Origin: Gammaproteobacteria bacterium
Lineage (GTDB): Bacteria > Pseudomonadota > Gammaproteobacteria > Burkholderiales > Gallionellaceae
Length of the DNA: 64,000 nt
NCBI GenBank assembly: GCA_018820925.1
Contig: JAHJNJ010000035.1
Location: 45,046-109,045, forward strand
Reading direction: 5' to 3'
The notes under the pieces are model-generated. The model was not told the DNA's origin and did not search any database. It saw only the letters and a list, made by a program, of their open reading frames with translations. Below, in pieces: positions 37,058-46,800 of the stretch; positions within the stretch are counted from its first letter, which is position 1; the number at the start of each line of letters is the position of its first letter. Made by a program: the position numbers and the translations under genes.

Positions 37058-37194
37058 GTGAATTCGCTTGTCTTCCACGAGCCAGGACCTGAGTAGAACG
37101 GCCTGTACCAGCGGGAAACGACCCAAGGTAATGGAATACTACTCACCTCGGGCTTCTATCAAAAAAACAACTCGCTTCCGTTTCCCGTGCGGAC

Positions 37195-38913
37195 CTACTT
37201 CTCGTAAGCCCCCATATCGAAGGCAGCGCCTGAGATGCCGTCGCCATCAAGCGGGCGGGGAGCTCCGGCAATGTCGGTGGTGACGCCGCTCGTCGTCAAA
37301 TCCACGCCAGTGTCGATACAGAAGCTGCCGGTGCTGAGGGAGTAATCGTACGGCGCCGCCGCAAACAGCGGATTGGCGGAGATGACGTTGGAAGAGTTGA
37401 TTCTGTTGGCATTCGTGGTGGTATTGCTCCAGACATCGCTCGAATAGAGGTCCACATATCCTCCAGATACCGTGTTGGAAAAAAACACACCGTAGCCGAG
37501 ATTCCGCGTGATGATCGAGTTCCTTACGCTTGCGGCCTGCGAAAAAGTCGTTGCTGAAACATAGATGCCATACACATTCGAATCGATCGTGCTGTTGTTG
37601 ATCTGTGCGGAAATCGGCATATACAGCTCGACTCCCCTCTGATTTTGATAGACAAGAAGGTTCTGCAACTGAGTCGTCCCAATGGCGTAGATACCCGTAA
37701 TGTTGCCCACAAAGACAGAACGCTGAAGCACACCCTGATTGAGGCGAACACCGGTCCCGTTATTCATGAACACTGAATCGCTGATAGCAACGCCTGAGTT
37801 GTCGATACCGTTGACCGCATTTGCAACGAAGAGGTGGTCGACAGTGCCGCTCGCAGTCCCGCTGACGATCAGGCCTTGCCACGGTGTCGCGGTCGTCGCC
37901 GCCTCCACCGAACGAAAGACGACCGGCTGCTGCGCCGAACCCCAAACCGACAATGTGCCATCGATCGTTATCTCCACCCTCGTCGCACTCACCCCGGCGG
38001 CCATTGCGTCGCTTGAAGCAACACAGACAATAACGCCTGGCTGAACGCTCAGCGAACTCCCCTGCGGGACGGTGATGTCACCCTGGATGTGGTAGGGACT
38101 GCCAGCAGCAGTCCATGTCTGGTTGATGATGTTGCCGCCGCCGATCGTCGTGCCCGACAACGTATCGCATGGTTGGCTGATGTCAATGTACGACTGGTCC
38201 AGGGCACCGAAGTCGTACGTAGGGGGGAGGGGCGTGGCACTGGCGCTAGCGATCACTGTGACCGTATCCGGGGCGCTTGCTTCCGTTCCATCATTGACGA
38301 CAAGCGTGGCCAAATAGCTTCCTTCCACATCTGCAATGAACGTTGGGCTGGCGGTATCTGCCCCCGTCAGCGTTGCACCGCTGCCCGATGGCACGGTGTC
38401 CAGCGTCCACGAGTAGCTGAGAGTATCGGAGTTCGCGTCGGTGCTTCCGCTGCCATCCAGCGTGACGGAAGCTCCCTGCGCCACGTCCTGGTCGGGGCCG
38501 GCATCGGCAACCGGGGCAATGTTTCCGCTCGCAGCCGTGATCGTAACGTCATCTGCTGCGCTATCGACGACGCCGTCGTTGACGACCAGACGGGCCACAT
38601 ACTGGCCATCCAGGTCTGCGGTGAAAGTTGGATTGACCGCCGAGGAAGTCGCCAGAACCGCACTGCTACCGGCGGGTCGGGTTATCAGCGTCCATGAATA
38701 GGTGAGCGTATCGGCGTCGGCATCGCTACTGTCGCTGCCATCCAGCACAACGGATGACCCGGTCGTCACCTCTTGGTCGAGCCCAGCATTGGCGACAGGG
38801 ATATTGTTGCTTCCCCCGCCCGCACCGGTTCCTCCACCGCCGCCACAGCCTGCGAGCAGCAACAAAACCAACATTCCATACAACGCTCTCTGACAACCGC
38901 TGCCTTTCCTCAT
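37195..38913 (-). CDS. CGGGG lipoprotein with two PKD-like domains and a right-handed parallel beta-helix
   Basis: LLLLAGCGGGGGTGAGGG; two PVADAGPDQDVAQGASVTLDGSGSTDANSDTLSYSWTL-type repeats; beta-helix-like NGTGVRLNQGVLQRSVFVGNITGIYA. Confidence 0.8.
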   Translation of the reverse strand: MRKGSGCQRALYGMLVLLLLAGCGGGGGTGAGGGSNNIPVANAGLDQEVTTGSSVVLDGSDSSDADADTLTYSWTLITRPAGSSAVLATSSAVNPTFTADLDGQYVARLVVNDGVVDSAADDVTITAASGNIAPVADAGPDQDVAQGASVTLDGSGSTDANSDTLSYSWTLDTVPSGSGATLTGADTASPTFIADVEGSYLATLVVNDGTEASAPDTVTVIASASATPLPPTYDFGALDQSYIDISQPCDTLSGTTIGGGNIINQTWTAAGSPYHIQGDITVPQGSSLSVQPGVIVCVASSDAMAAGVSATRVEITIDGTLSVWGSAQQPVVFRSVEAATTATPWQGLIVSGTASGTVDHLFVANAVNGIDNSGVAISDSVFMNNGTGVRLNQGVLQRSVFVGNITGIYAIGTTQLQNLLVYQNQRGVELYMPISAQINNSTIDSNVYGIYVSATTFSQAASVRNSIITRNLGYGVFFSNTVSGGYVDLYSSDVWSNTTTNANRINSSNVISANPLFAAAPYDYSLSTGSFCIDTGVDLTTSGVTTDIAGAPRPLDGDGISGAAFDMGAYEK

Positions 38914-38981
38914 GACATCCCCCTTTTCCATCACACCTTCCAATGTACCGGTGACTTGTCTGCCGCCCATTCATATTTACG

Positions 38982-39014
38982 ACACTACTTCCGGGGAGGT
39001 TACGTGCGGGTTAC
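38982..39014 (-). promoter_or_regulatory. Operator/promoter site F (upstream of 37195..38913)
   Basis: Minus strand: TTGTAACCCGC ACGTAACCTCC CCGGAAG TAGTGT. Confidence 0.8.
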
Positions 39015-39215
39015 AAAAGGCCTCAGTACCCAAGCAGGAAGGTCAGAATTGCGCCATCGGTTAAGCGCGTAACTGAATCTTGCGTACCTTTGAATCTTGG
39101 TGCTTTCAAACCTGGCATCGGGAATTGCCGTCGCCCCCTGCCTGGACAGCTAAATCGTTCTTGAATTTTGAGCCCCCAAGAATAAAGACGGCCCACGTGG
39201 TGCGCGCGGACCGTC

Positions 39216-39638
39216 TCAAGTAGTCGTCACATAGTCACCACCACGCCCCACCGAGGCGGGGATCCAGGTTGTGTATTCATAGCTCTCGCCAATACCCGGT
39301 GGCGGGCAGAACGCCGTGGTCGAGGTATAGCTGTCACTGCCATCTGACTGCGGAACATATTGCCCGGCAGAAATGGAATAAGTTGAGGTTGCCGCGCCGT
39401 CAGACAGGGTTACCGGATTCACGGTGTGCTCAGTCACGGTATAGGTCAGCGTCGACGTGGTCGGTACTCCACTAACCGTTTCCGTCCGCTAATAGGTCAT
39501 CGAATCCCCCACCGTCCATTTCGGGCAGGAACTGATATCCAGACCGCTCGCGGTGGATCCGCCTCCACCACATGAAACGAACAGCAAGGCAAGCCCCATC
39601 GTGAGTAGTATTTGCGCAACGCGGTATGCGGCGTTCAT
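39216..39638 (-). pseudogene. Degraded paralog of lipoprotein 29896..30867
   Basis: MNAAYRVAQILLTMGLALLFVSCGGGGSTASGLDISSCPKWTVGDSMTY*RTETVSGVPTTSTLTYTVTEHTVNPVTLSDGAATSTYSISAGQYVPQ...; in-frame TAG at 39489-39491; 3' half missing. Confidence 0.85.
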
Positions 39639-39697
39639 GGCCAACTCCATTTCTCAAGCCATCTCCGGCAACGATTTGAGCCGGTTTCGTTGCCGAG

Positions 39698-39721
39698 AGA
39701 CTACGGCCAAGGGAGTTACAC
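39698..39721 (-). promoter_or_regulatory. Operator/promoter site C, half-site (upstream of pseudogene 39216..39638)
   Basis: Minus strand: TTTTTTT GTGTAACTCCC TTGGCCG TAGTCT; distal repeat replaced by the foreign GCCCAATTCTTTTTTT sequence. Confidence 0.7.
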
Positions 39722-39825
39722 AAAAAAAGAATTGGGCTCCGTCCCTGACGGTTCTGACGGTTCCCGATGTGCGTGGCGAAAAACTGCCGGGGATTCTCAA
39801 ACCAAAAGCCTGGAGTCGCCCGGGT

Positions 39826-42800
39826 TCAATTGTCCGGAACCAGCGACCAGCTCACATCATCAAGGCGCACAGCTGCGTTGCTGTCGAGCGCTTCAAACCG
39901 GGCTTTGACAAAAGGTATAGGGCTGCCAAGACCGATGAATTGGTCCAGATTGCCGTTATCGCTACCCGCCAGGATGGCATATCCCACCAACCGGTCCTGA
40001 TCATCGAAGACCGAAAGTTTCACATTGCCATAGTGTGTGGTCGAAGCCGCATAGGCCCCAATCGCGTACATCGGCTCGGTAAAGTTAAGATTGATGTTGT
40101 TCGTCCCTGTTATCACCGTACCAACAACAAGAACCCCGCCACCTGAAGAAGCCAGGTTCGGATAGGTCGGATAAATCAGATCCTCAGTCCATATCCCCAC
40201 CGGCTGGCTATCATCCCGCGAAAAGAAAATTCCCCGGGCTGCGTATCGCGTATCGGCGACATCGCCGGATTCGGCGTCGTCAAAATCCACCCAAGCGGAA
40301 TCGGGGAACGCCGTCCAGAAATCCGTCGCCGCGCTAAATTCCGTGACGACAAACGGTGACGCGACAAAATACGGCGCGGATTTGCTCTCCAATCCCGATC
40401 CCGCTTTGCCAACCGCTTCGATCAGGTAGCAGTAGTCTTCATAGGAAACGTCAGCGTCAATGGTACGGGTCATGCGCCCGACCGAGCCCGCCAATATCCA
40501 GTCCGCCGCATCGACGGCCGGGCAGTTGCCCGGAGCACCCGGCGCGTACCAGAGCTTGAATGCCTCCACGTAATCGATGTTGCCACTATAGGACCAACTG
40601 ATCCTGGCCTTGCCCGGCGGGCCCGCCACTGTAAAACTGCCCGCCGTAATGCTGGGAGGTGTCAATTGTTCCTGCACCTTCACCGTAATGAATTTTTCAA
40701 TTGTCCTCGGGCTATCCGTGTTTTGGGTGGCAGTATTGGTGAAGACGACACGTGTCGTATGTGTGCCAGGAGAAAGACTTGCCGTATTGACGAGTTGTAC
40801 CGACATGTCCGTCTGGGCCGTAGCGGCGAGCTGCCCTGTACTTTGCGTCACGGTGACATGACCATTACTGGGTATGATTTGGACCGACCAAGGCAAAGCG
40901 TAGCCCGGACTCGCATTATTGTTTTGCAGTGTGAAGTGGATCGCGCGGTCCTGGCTGCCATATTGCACCATGGCAATTTCGCCGACCTCACCAATCACTT
41001 TCAGGGCGGACGGACTGTTGTTACAAGGATTGTAGCTACGCCGGGAAAGAGCAGTGTCCCATCGGAAAATGGGGAAATCGAAGCTCTTGTTCAAACCAAT
41101 CAATTTGGCCAGCCGGCCCTTCAATGACCAAGAAAAATCCCCGTTAACGCTTCCGATCAATGCATAACTCATGTCATAGCATTGCGGAGAAGCGATATTG
41201 GCTGTCATGGTTGCATTCAGGCCAAGACCGGGTTGCATTTTCAAACCCGGCCCCATCAAGTCATAGATAAACAAGGTCGGTTCGACCGACAAATATGCCC
41301 TGAGATTTGCATTCCCAGTGACGGTTGGACCGTCGAAATCCCGCCCCACGGAAGCACTCTTGATCTTGCTCCAACCATGGCCACGGCGATACTGAACCCC
41401 GCCAGTCACCGACATGTCGTACGCAACGGCAGTCTGGACGGTCGCGCTGAGGCGACCATCAGACCCGAGTACGATTCCCACCGTCGGAGTAATCCATACC
41501 GGCACCGGACCCACCATGAATTTGATCCGCGTAAATTCCAGGGTCAGTAGCGTCACCTCTTTCTGGAAGACGCGACTGATATTTCCCGAAATATTGATCT
41601 GCGGCTTCACACCGAGTTTGGGGACGAATTTGAAGCTTTTGACCCCACCCAATCCATATGCCCTGAATTGGATTCCTGTCTGAATTGCCACCGTCACATC
41701 GAGACTGCCGCTCAAGGTTAGCGAGGTGCCGTCTGACGCCGTGATGGTATACCCACCAGTAGTGCCTTTTGCCGCCACGTCCATAGCCCCCGAGTAACTA
41801 GCAGGCAACTGCCCGATGTTGATATGGAAAGTAGGATCAGTCGGATCGACAGATGGTACGAGATAAGCGACGGGTTGTGGATTGCCTGTGGCCAGCTGCG
41901 TTGTTTCTTTCGACAGAGTCCGCACGCTGAGTGGTTGATCCGGGGCCAGATCTTCTGGGTACATGGTCCGCTCGACCATTCCGCTCCCTTGCTGGATAAC
42001 ATCCTCAAGAGCGGCCTCCTCCATATTCAACACCCAGTGGTTCGTATTATGGCTCGCGACGCCAAGGACTTTCAGCAGGAAGGGGGCGCCACCTGCGGTC
42101 GAGTCAATACCGGCCATGTAGTAAGCGGTGCCAGAGCCACTGGCCACTGCATCCATTTGCGCAAGGAGTTCCGTGTCCAGTACATTGATACTGACTTCCA
42201 GTTGCATCTGAGCGGGATCGACGCCGGTGTTCCAGTTACTCAGTACGGTGTCGGCGCGGTCGGTAAGGTCGATGAACTCGTGATTGGCGATAAGGGTCGT
42301 TTCCTTGTAGCCAAAATTGACCGTTACTGTATGGTTGGTCTGCAGATCAACTGTACACTGCGATTGATCTGCGCTGACGATGTCGCAACCGTCCCAGGAA
42401 AGTATTTGCGTTTGATCCATCGCAGGATAACTGGCGCCGAGCGGAACCGCTTTGAAGGTTAGCGTCTGCGAACTGCGGATGAAATACAGGTTCCGATTGT
42501 CATCGCTATCCTCCTGTGTTGCGTCAATCAGCGTCTGTCCGTCGACCAACTGATTGTTTTCCGTGCCGCTCAAGAGCGCGATGCCAGCATCATGGGATTG
42601 GAGCGCAAGACTGCCATTACCGAAAACCGTCAGGCTAACCCTGGTCTCTTCTTCCATTTGCATGGGGGGACTAAAGGCGATTCGGGGCCCGAACAGGTCA
42701 CCAAGCGGGAGCCTGACACTGGCGTCCGAAGCATTTGCATAAATATTCGCGGCAAAGCCATCGGCGTCGAATAGCTTCGAGTAGTCGAAGGCAAGATTAT

Positions 42801-43374
42801 CCGAAGGCGTCTTGTGTGCGTCGAAAAGCAGGAGATCACTGGCGCCTACGCCACCTCCGTCAAGATCCCTTTGCAACAACATTTGAGCTATTTGATCGAG
42901 CCGGGCAGCAAACTCGGTTGGACTGACCTCGTCAAACCAATCCTCACTGTAGCGCCAGAGAATGTCTGTGAGTGCATTGAGTTTGGCACCTTTGCGCCAG
43001 GCACTGGCGCGTGCCACTCCATACAGCGTTCCTGTGTTGGGGGTTTGCGTTCCATTGGTAGCGAGGTCTGTTCCTCCTTTTGCCGCCACCAGAATCCACT
43101 CATCATCGGCGATACCGGCAAGGACAAGATCAAACTTCCCTGCCGATTGGATATCGTTACCACCCGAGGTGCTGCCCGACTCGACGGGCGTGACCAAGTC
43201 GGTGAGGCGATAGGCATCGATTTCGGCTGTGGCAAGAGGACCATTTAGCAAAACTTGGCTGCCGCCGGCAGTATCAGATTGACCGCCGCCGCCGCCTGAC
43301 CCACCTCCGCCACAGGCAACTACAATATTGAGCAGCAGCGCTACTGCCGCGATTTGCCAGCTATTCCTGATCAT
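39826..43374 (-). CDS. Large CGGGG lipoprotein (1182 aa), unknown function
   Basis: NIVVACGGGGSGGGGGQ lipobox; long beta-rich body. Confidence 0.7.
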   Translation of the reverse strand: MIRNSWQIAAVALLLNIVVACGGGGSGGGGGQSDTAGGSQVLLNGPLATAEIDAYRLTDLVTPVESGSTSGGNDIQSAGKFDLVLAGIADDEWILVAAKGGTDLATNGTQTPNTGTLYGVARASAWRKGAKLNALTDILWRYSEDWFDEVSPTEFAARLDQIAQMLLQRDLDGGGVGASDLLLFDAHKTPSDNLAFDYSKLFDADGFAANIYANASDASVRLPLGDLFGPRIAFSPPMQMEEETRVSLTVFGNGSLALQSHDAGIALLSGTENNQLVDGQTLIDATQEDSDDNRNLYFIRSSQTLTFKAVPLGASYPAMDQTQILSWDGCDIVSADQSQCTVDLQTNHTVTVNFGYKETTLIANHEFIDLTDRADTVLSNWNTGVDPAQMQLEVSINVLDTELLAQMDAVASGSGTAYYMAGIDSTAGGAPFLLKVLGVASHNTNHWVLNMEEAALEDVIQQGSGMVERTMYPEDLAPDQPLSVRTLSKETTQLATGNPQPVAYLVPSVDPTDPTFHINIGQLPASYSGAMDVAAKGTTGGYTITASDGTSLTLSGSLDVTVAIQTGIQFRAYGLGGVKSFKFVPKLGVKPQINISGNISRVFQKEVTLLTLEFTRIKFMVGPVPVWITPTVGIVLGSDGRLSATVQTAVAYDMSVTGGVQYRRGHGWSKIKSASVGRDFDGPTVTGNANLRAYLSVEPTLFIYDLMGPGLKMQPGLGLNATMTANIASPQCYDMSYALIGSVNGDFSWSLKGRLAKLIGLNKSFDFPIFRWDTALSRRSYNPCNNSPSALKVIGEVGEIAMVQYGSQDRAIHFTLQNNNASPGYALPWSVQIIPSNGHVTVTQSTGQLAATAQTDMSVQLVNTASLSPGTHTTRVVFTNTATQNTDSPRTIEKFITVKVQEQLTPPSITAGSFTVAGPPGKARISWSYSGNIDYVEAFKLWYAPGAPGNCPAVDAADWILAGSVGRMTRTIDADVSYEDYCYLIEAVGKAGSGLESKSAPYFVASPFVVTEFSAATDFWTAFPDSAWVDFDDAESGDVADTRYAARGIFFSRDDSQPVGIWTEDLIYPTYPNLASSGGGVLVVGTVITGTNNINLNFTEPMYAIGAYAASTTHYGNVKLSVFDDQDRLVGYAILAGSDNGNLDQFIGLGSPIPFVKARFEALDSNAAVRLDDVSWSLVPDN

Positions 43375-43531
43375 TGCAGCCTCGCTTTATTGTACCGATG
43401 CACGAACGCAAAGTGCAGAGGAAAGGGATCGAAACAATGATCGGTTTCGATATGACGTGAGAAATACATACGATGCCCCCCCAATTTCTTTGACCCTCGC
43501 TAACAAATTACGCTAGCTTCATGTTTGCGAA

Positions 43532-43564
43532 AATATACGTCCCCGGGGGTTACAGGAGGGTTAC
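43532..43564 (-). promoter_or_regulatory. Operator/promoter site G (upstream of 39826..43374)
   Basis: Minus strand: GTGTAACCCTC CTGTAACCCCC GGGGACG TATATT. Confidence 0.85.
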
Positions 43565-43604
43565 ACGAGGATCGAATACTCCCGCAACGCCGTTGGGGTT
43601 GTAG

Positions 43605-43826
43605 TCATCGTTTGTTGCGGGACTTGTTCACGCTCTTGCCACCCAGCCCGGACTGCTGTCGCGAGAGAATGTCCCAAAGTTCCTCGGCATCGTGGAAAGC
43701 ATGGTGCTCGCCACTGACCGGGGATTCGACGATTCCGTCCAGGGCAATGGCGTCACTGATACGGCGAACCTGCTCGGAACGGATGGCGCTACGGTAGATA
43801 CGGATAATGTAGCTTTGCTCGTTCAT
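43605..43826 (-). CDS. Conserved small protein, paralog of 33131..33355
   Basis: MNEQSYIIRIYRSAIRSEQVRRISDAIALDGIVESPVSGEHHAFHDAEELWDILSRQQSG. Confidence 0.75.
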   Translation of the reverse strand: MNEQSYIIRIYRSAIRSEQVRRISDAIALDGIVESPVSGEHHAFHDAEELWDILSRQQSGLGGKSVNKSRNKR

Positions 43827-43835
43827 GAGGAACGT

Positions 43836-43868
43836 AAGCTACTGCGGCAGGGGTTACCGGGAGGTTAC
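43836..43868 (-). promoter_or_regulatory. Operator/promoter site H (upstream of 43605..43826)
   Basis: Minus strand: TTGTAACCTCC CGGTAACCCCT GCCGCAG TAGCTT, then 9 nt to ATG. Confidence 0.75.
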
Positions 43869-43893
43869 AAGTCAGGGATCGTTTACAGTGTGC

Positions 43894-46800
43894 TCAGGCC
43901 GAGAGTTGCCGCAATTGGGTGTGCAGTTCTTCGGTCTTGCTCGATGGAAAGACGCCCAGTTCGCGCTCGAGCGCTTCACGGCAGCGCTGGTAGACGGCGA
44001 TGCCTGCGGCGGGTTGTTTGAGGCAGGAGTGGCATTGCATCTGCCCCTGATAGAAGCTTTCGGCGAGGGGGTCGATCTCGATGCCCTTTTGGTAGCAGGA
44101 AATCACCTCCGCGCAGTGGGTCTGGGAACACAGGCAGTCGGTGGCCTGGCCGATGATGCGCAGGAATTTGCTTCGCAGGCGCTCGCGCAGGGTCAGCGTC
44201 CAGACTTCTTCGTCCGACTGCAGGAAGGCGCCACCATAGAGTTTGATTGCCTGACCGACGCGTGCGGCGATGTCTCCTTCCGTGCTGGCATTTTCGAGTG
44301 CGCCAAGCAGGCGCTCAAAAGCCCAGGCATCGACCCAGGCATGGCGCGCATCAAGAGAGAGTTTGCCGTCCTGTATCACGAGCGCATCTGCACCGATCAG
44401 TTTGCGCAGCCGGTGCAGGGTGACTTTGAAGCTCTGGTGTGCAAGGTCGCCTTCGGCTTGCGGCCACAGTGCTTCGCACAGTTTCTGGTCGGACACGTCG
44501 CGCCCGCCGAATGCAATGAGGGCCTTGAGCAGGTCGAGAGTTTTTTTCTGCGTCTTGGCCGGTTGAATGTCCGAATCGGCGTTTTTGAGCAGGGTGAAAC
44601 GGCCGAGGGTGTATATCTTCAAGGGCCAGGGCCATGTATCGGTTACCTCAGTTGTGTTTTCCGGCACTAATGAATATTTGCGGATCAGCCGTCTAACGAA
44701 ATCCGGTTGAACATTTCTCTCCAGAGCAAAGGCACAAAGTAAGGCAATAACACCGCGGTCCCATATGACACATAAAGTATAGTTATTTTCAACGCAACAG
44801 GTTAAGGCCCGTCCAAGCTCCTTCTCACAGGCCTCGACATTTCGGAGCCTGTAAAACGCATAGGCACGTTGCAATCTGATCGAATATTCCTGATGCCGAT
44901 TACCCATTGACTTCATGAATTCAAACGCGTCATTCAGTAAAGTGTCGGCTTCAGCGTACTCGTCCACTCGAACCAACTGTCTAGCCAGTTCTATTTGGCA
45001 CAAGGCAATAGGCATTGGAGCAGACGCCTTCTTCGACAACTCTAACGCTCGGCGTGCAGAACTTACCGCCAACAGATCCTCACCGCACAGACTTTGGTAA
45101 TACGCCAGCAGATAAAAGTAATGCGCCTCATCCAAACAACGTACGGCATGCTCAGCGGTTAACCACATATGCATGCTCTCAAGAGAACGCCCCATGTTCG
45201 TTACATCCCCTTGAATACCAGATGCGTAAATCATCTGGGACGCTATCAACGCCCGTAGAAAATAGATGCCTGTCTTCTCGCTCAATTGCAGGGCCGCTGC
45301 CGCTATGTCAAGAGCCATCTCCGGTTCACCAACAATCCAGTAGTAATTACTTGTCAGTGTGCTCGAATGTATCCTGGACAACGGCGTCACCATTTCATTT
45401 TTCATTAGCTGCTCAAACATGACGCTGTAGCGCTGTGTGGCCGCAAAGTCGCCACACCAGAGTCGATAGGTACCCAATAAGGTGATTAACCTGACCTTGA
45501 AATCGATATCAGGTATCTTATCGAGCATATTTTCCAGCGCGACCCAGACTTCACGACACTCAGGACTATTTGGCCGCAGGAACACCAGGGCTCCAAACAG
45601 GGCGTTCATCACCATAAGCTCGCACCGCGGTGAGGGGAAATCGGGATGCCGTTTCCTCAGTGATTCGTAACGTTCCAGCCATGACTCCAGGCTGTGGAAC
45701 TCATCCCACATCAAGGGGTAGGTGTCGGCAACGCCGGTCCAGCTCAAATAGAGACCCGTCGCATCATCTGCTTGCTCGAACAACTCGTACGCCTGCGCAA
45801 AATAGTTGCGCGCCTGCAATGGATTGAAGGGCAATCTGCTTATGCCAAGCCAGTAAACAATCCAGGGCTGGATTTCATACATCGTTTCAGGTATTGCCCC
45901 AAGCCACTGCGCCAATGTTTGGTATTGCCCTTGGGAAACCAGTTTTTCCGCATTACCAAGTACCAGCGCAATCAGATCCTCCATGGCACCGGCATTGGCC
46001 AGCAGATCAACTGCCGCCGCATATTCTCCCTGTAAAACCAGGATGCGTCCCGCACGCTGCCTCAGGTTGCGTAGCTCTTCCGCATTGGATCGTCGCGCCA
46101 ACTCATCGAGCAGATAGTTACGGAAAAGTGGATGGAATTCGTAGCGCATCACCTCGCCGGGAATACGGCTGACGAAGTAATTGCGTCGCACCAGATCCCG
46201 CAGAATCACCTCGGCATGCCCGTTGCCGGTCAACGCTTCGGTTGACTGCACATCCATCACCGGCAACAAGGCACTCTGGGCAAGAAATGTTTGGGTTTCC
46301 GTATCGGCGCGGCTCATGGTTTCGGCTGCGAAGTAATCAAACACCGAGGCGTTGAGCACTGGCTCTGGCACCGCATCATTGGCCCCTTCCAGCAGCAGGA
46401 TCAAACCGGCGATCCATCCATTGACCCGCTTGTTTAACGCTTCAAACTTGTCGCTTGAAGCATTCGTCATCAGTTGCCGACCGACTTCGACTGCTTCGCT
46501 GGCCTGCAACAACATTTCCTCTGCACTGATTTGGGCAATCCTGCGCGAGGCACGCAACGGCGCGAAACGCGCCGGGAGATCAGTCCGGCTGATAAAGATA
46601 ATCCTTACATCTCCCGGTAGCGCCGCAATGATTTGTGGCATTAACTCGTGTAGCGGGGAGAGCGGCGGCAACTCCTGAAAATTATCGAATACCAGAACGC
46701 CTGGTTTGCGCAGACGAGAAAAGAGCTGCTCGAAAAAATTGAGGGTAAAGACCGGTAGTCCGAGCGCATATTCCGGTGTCAGCAGCGGCAGGGTTTCACG

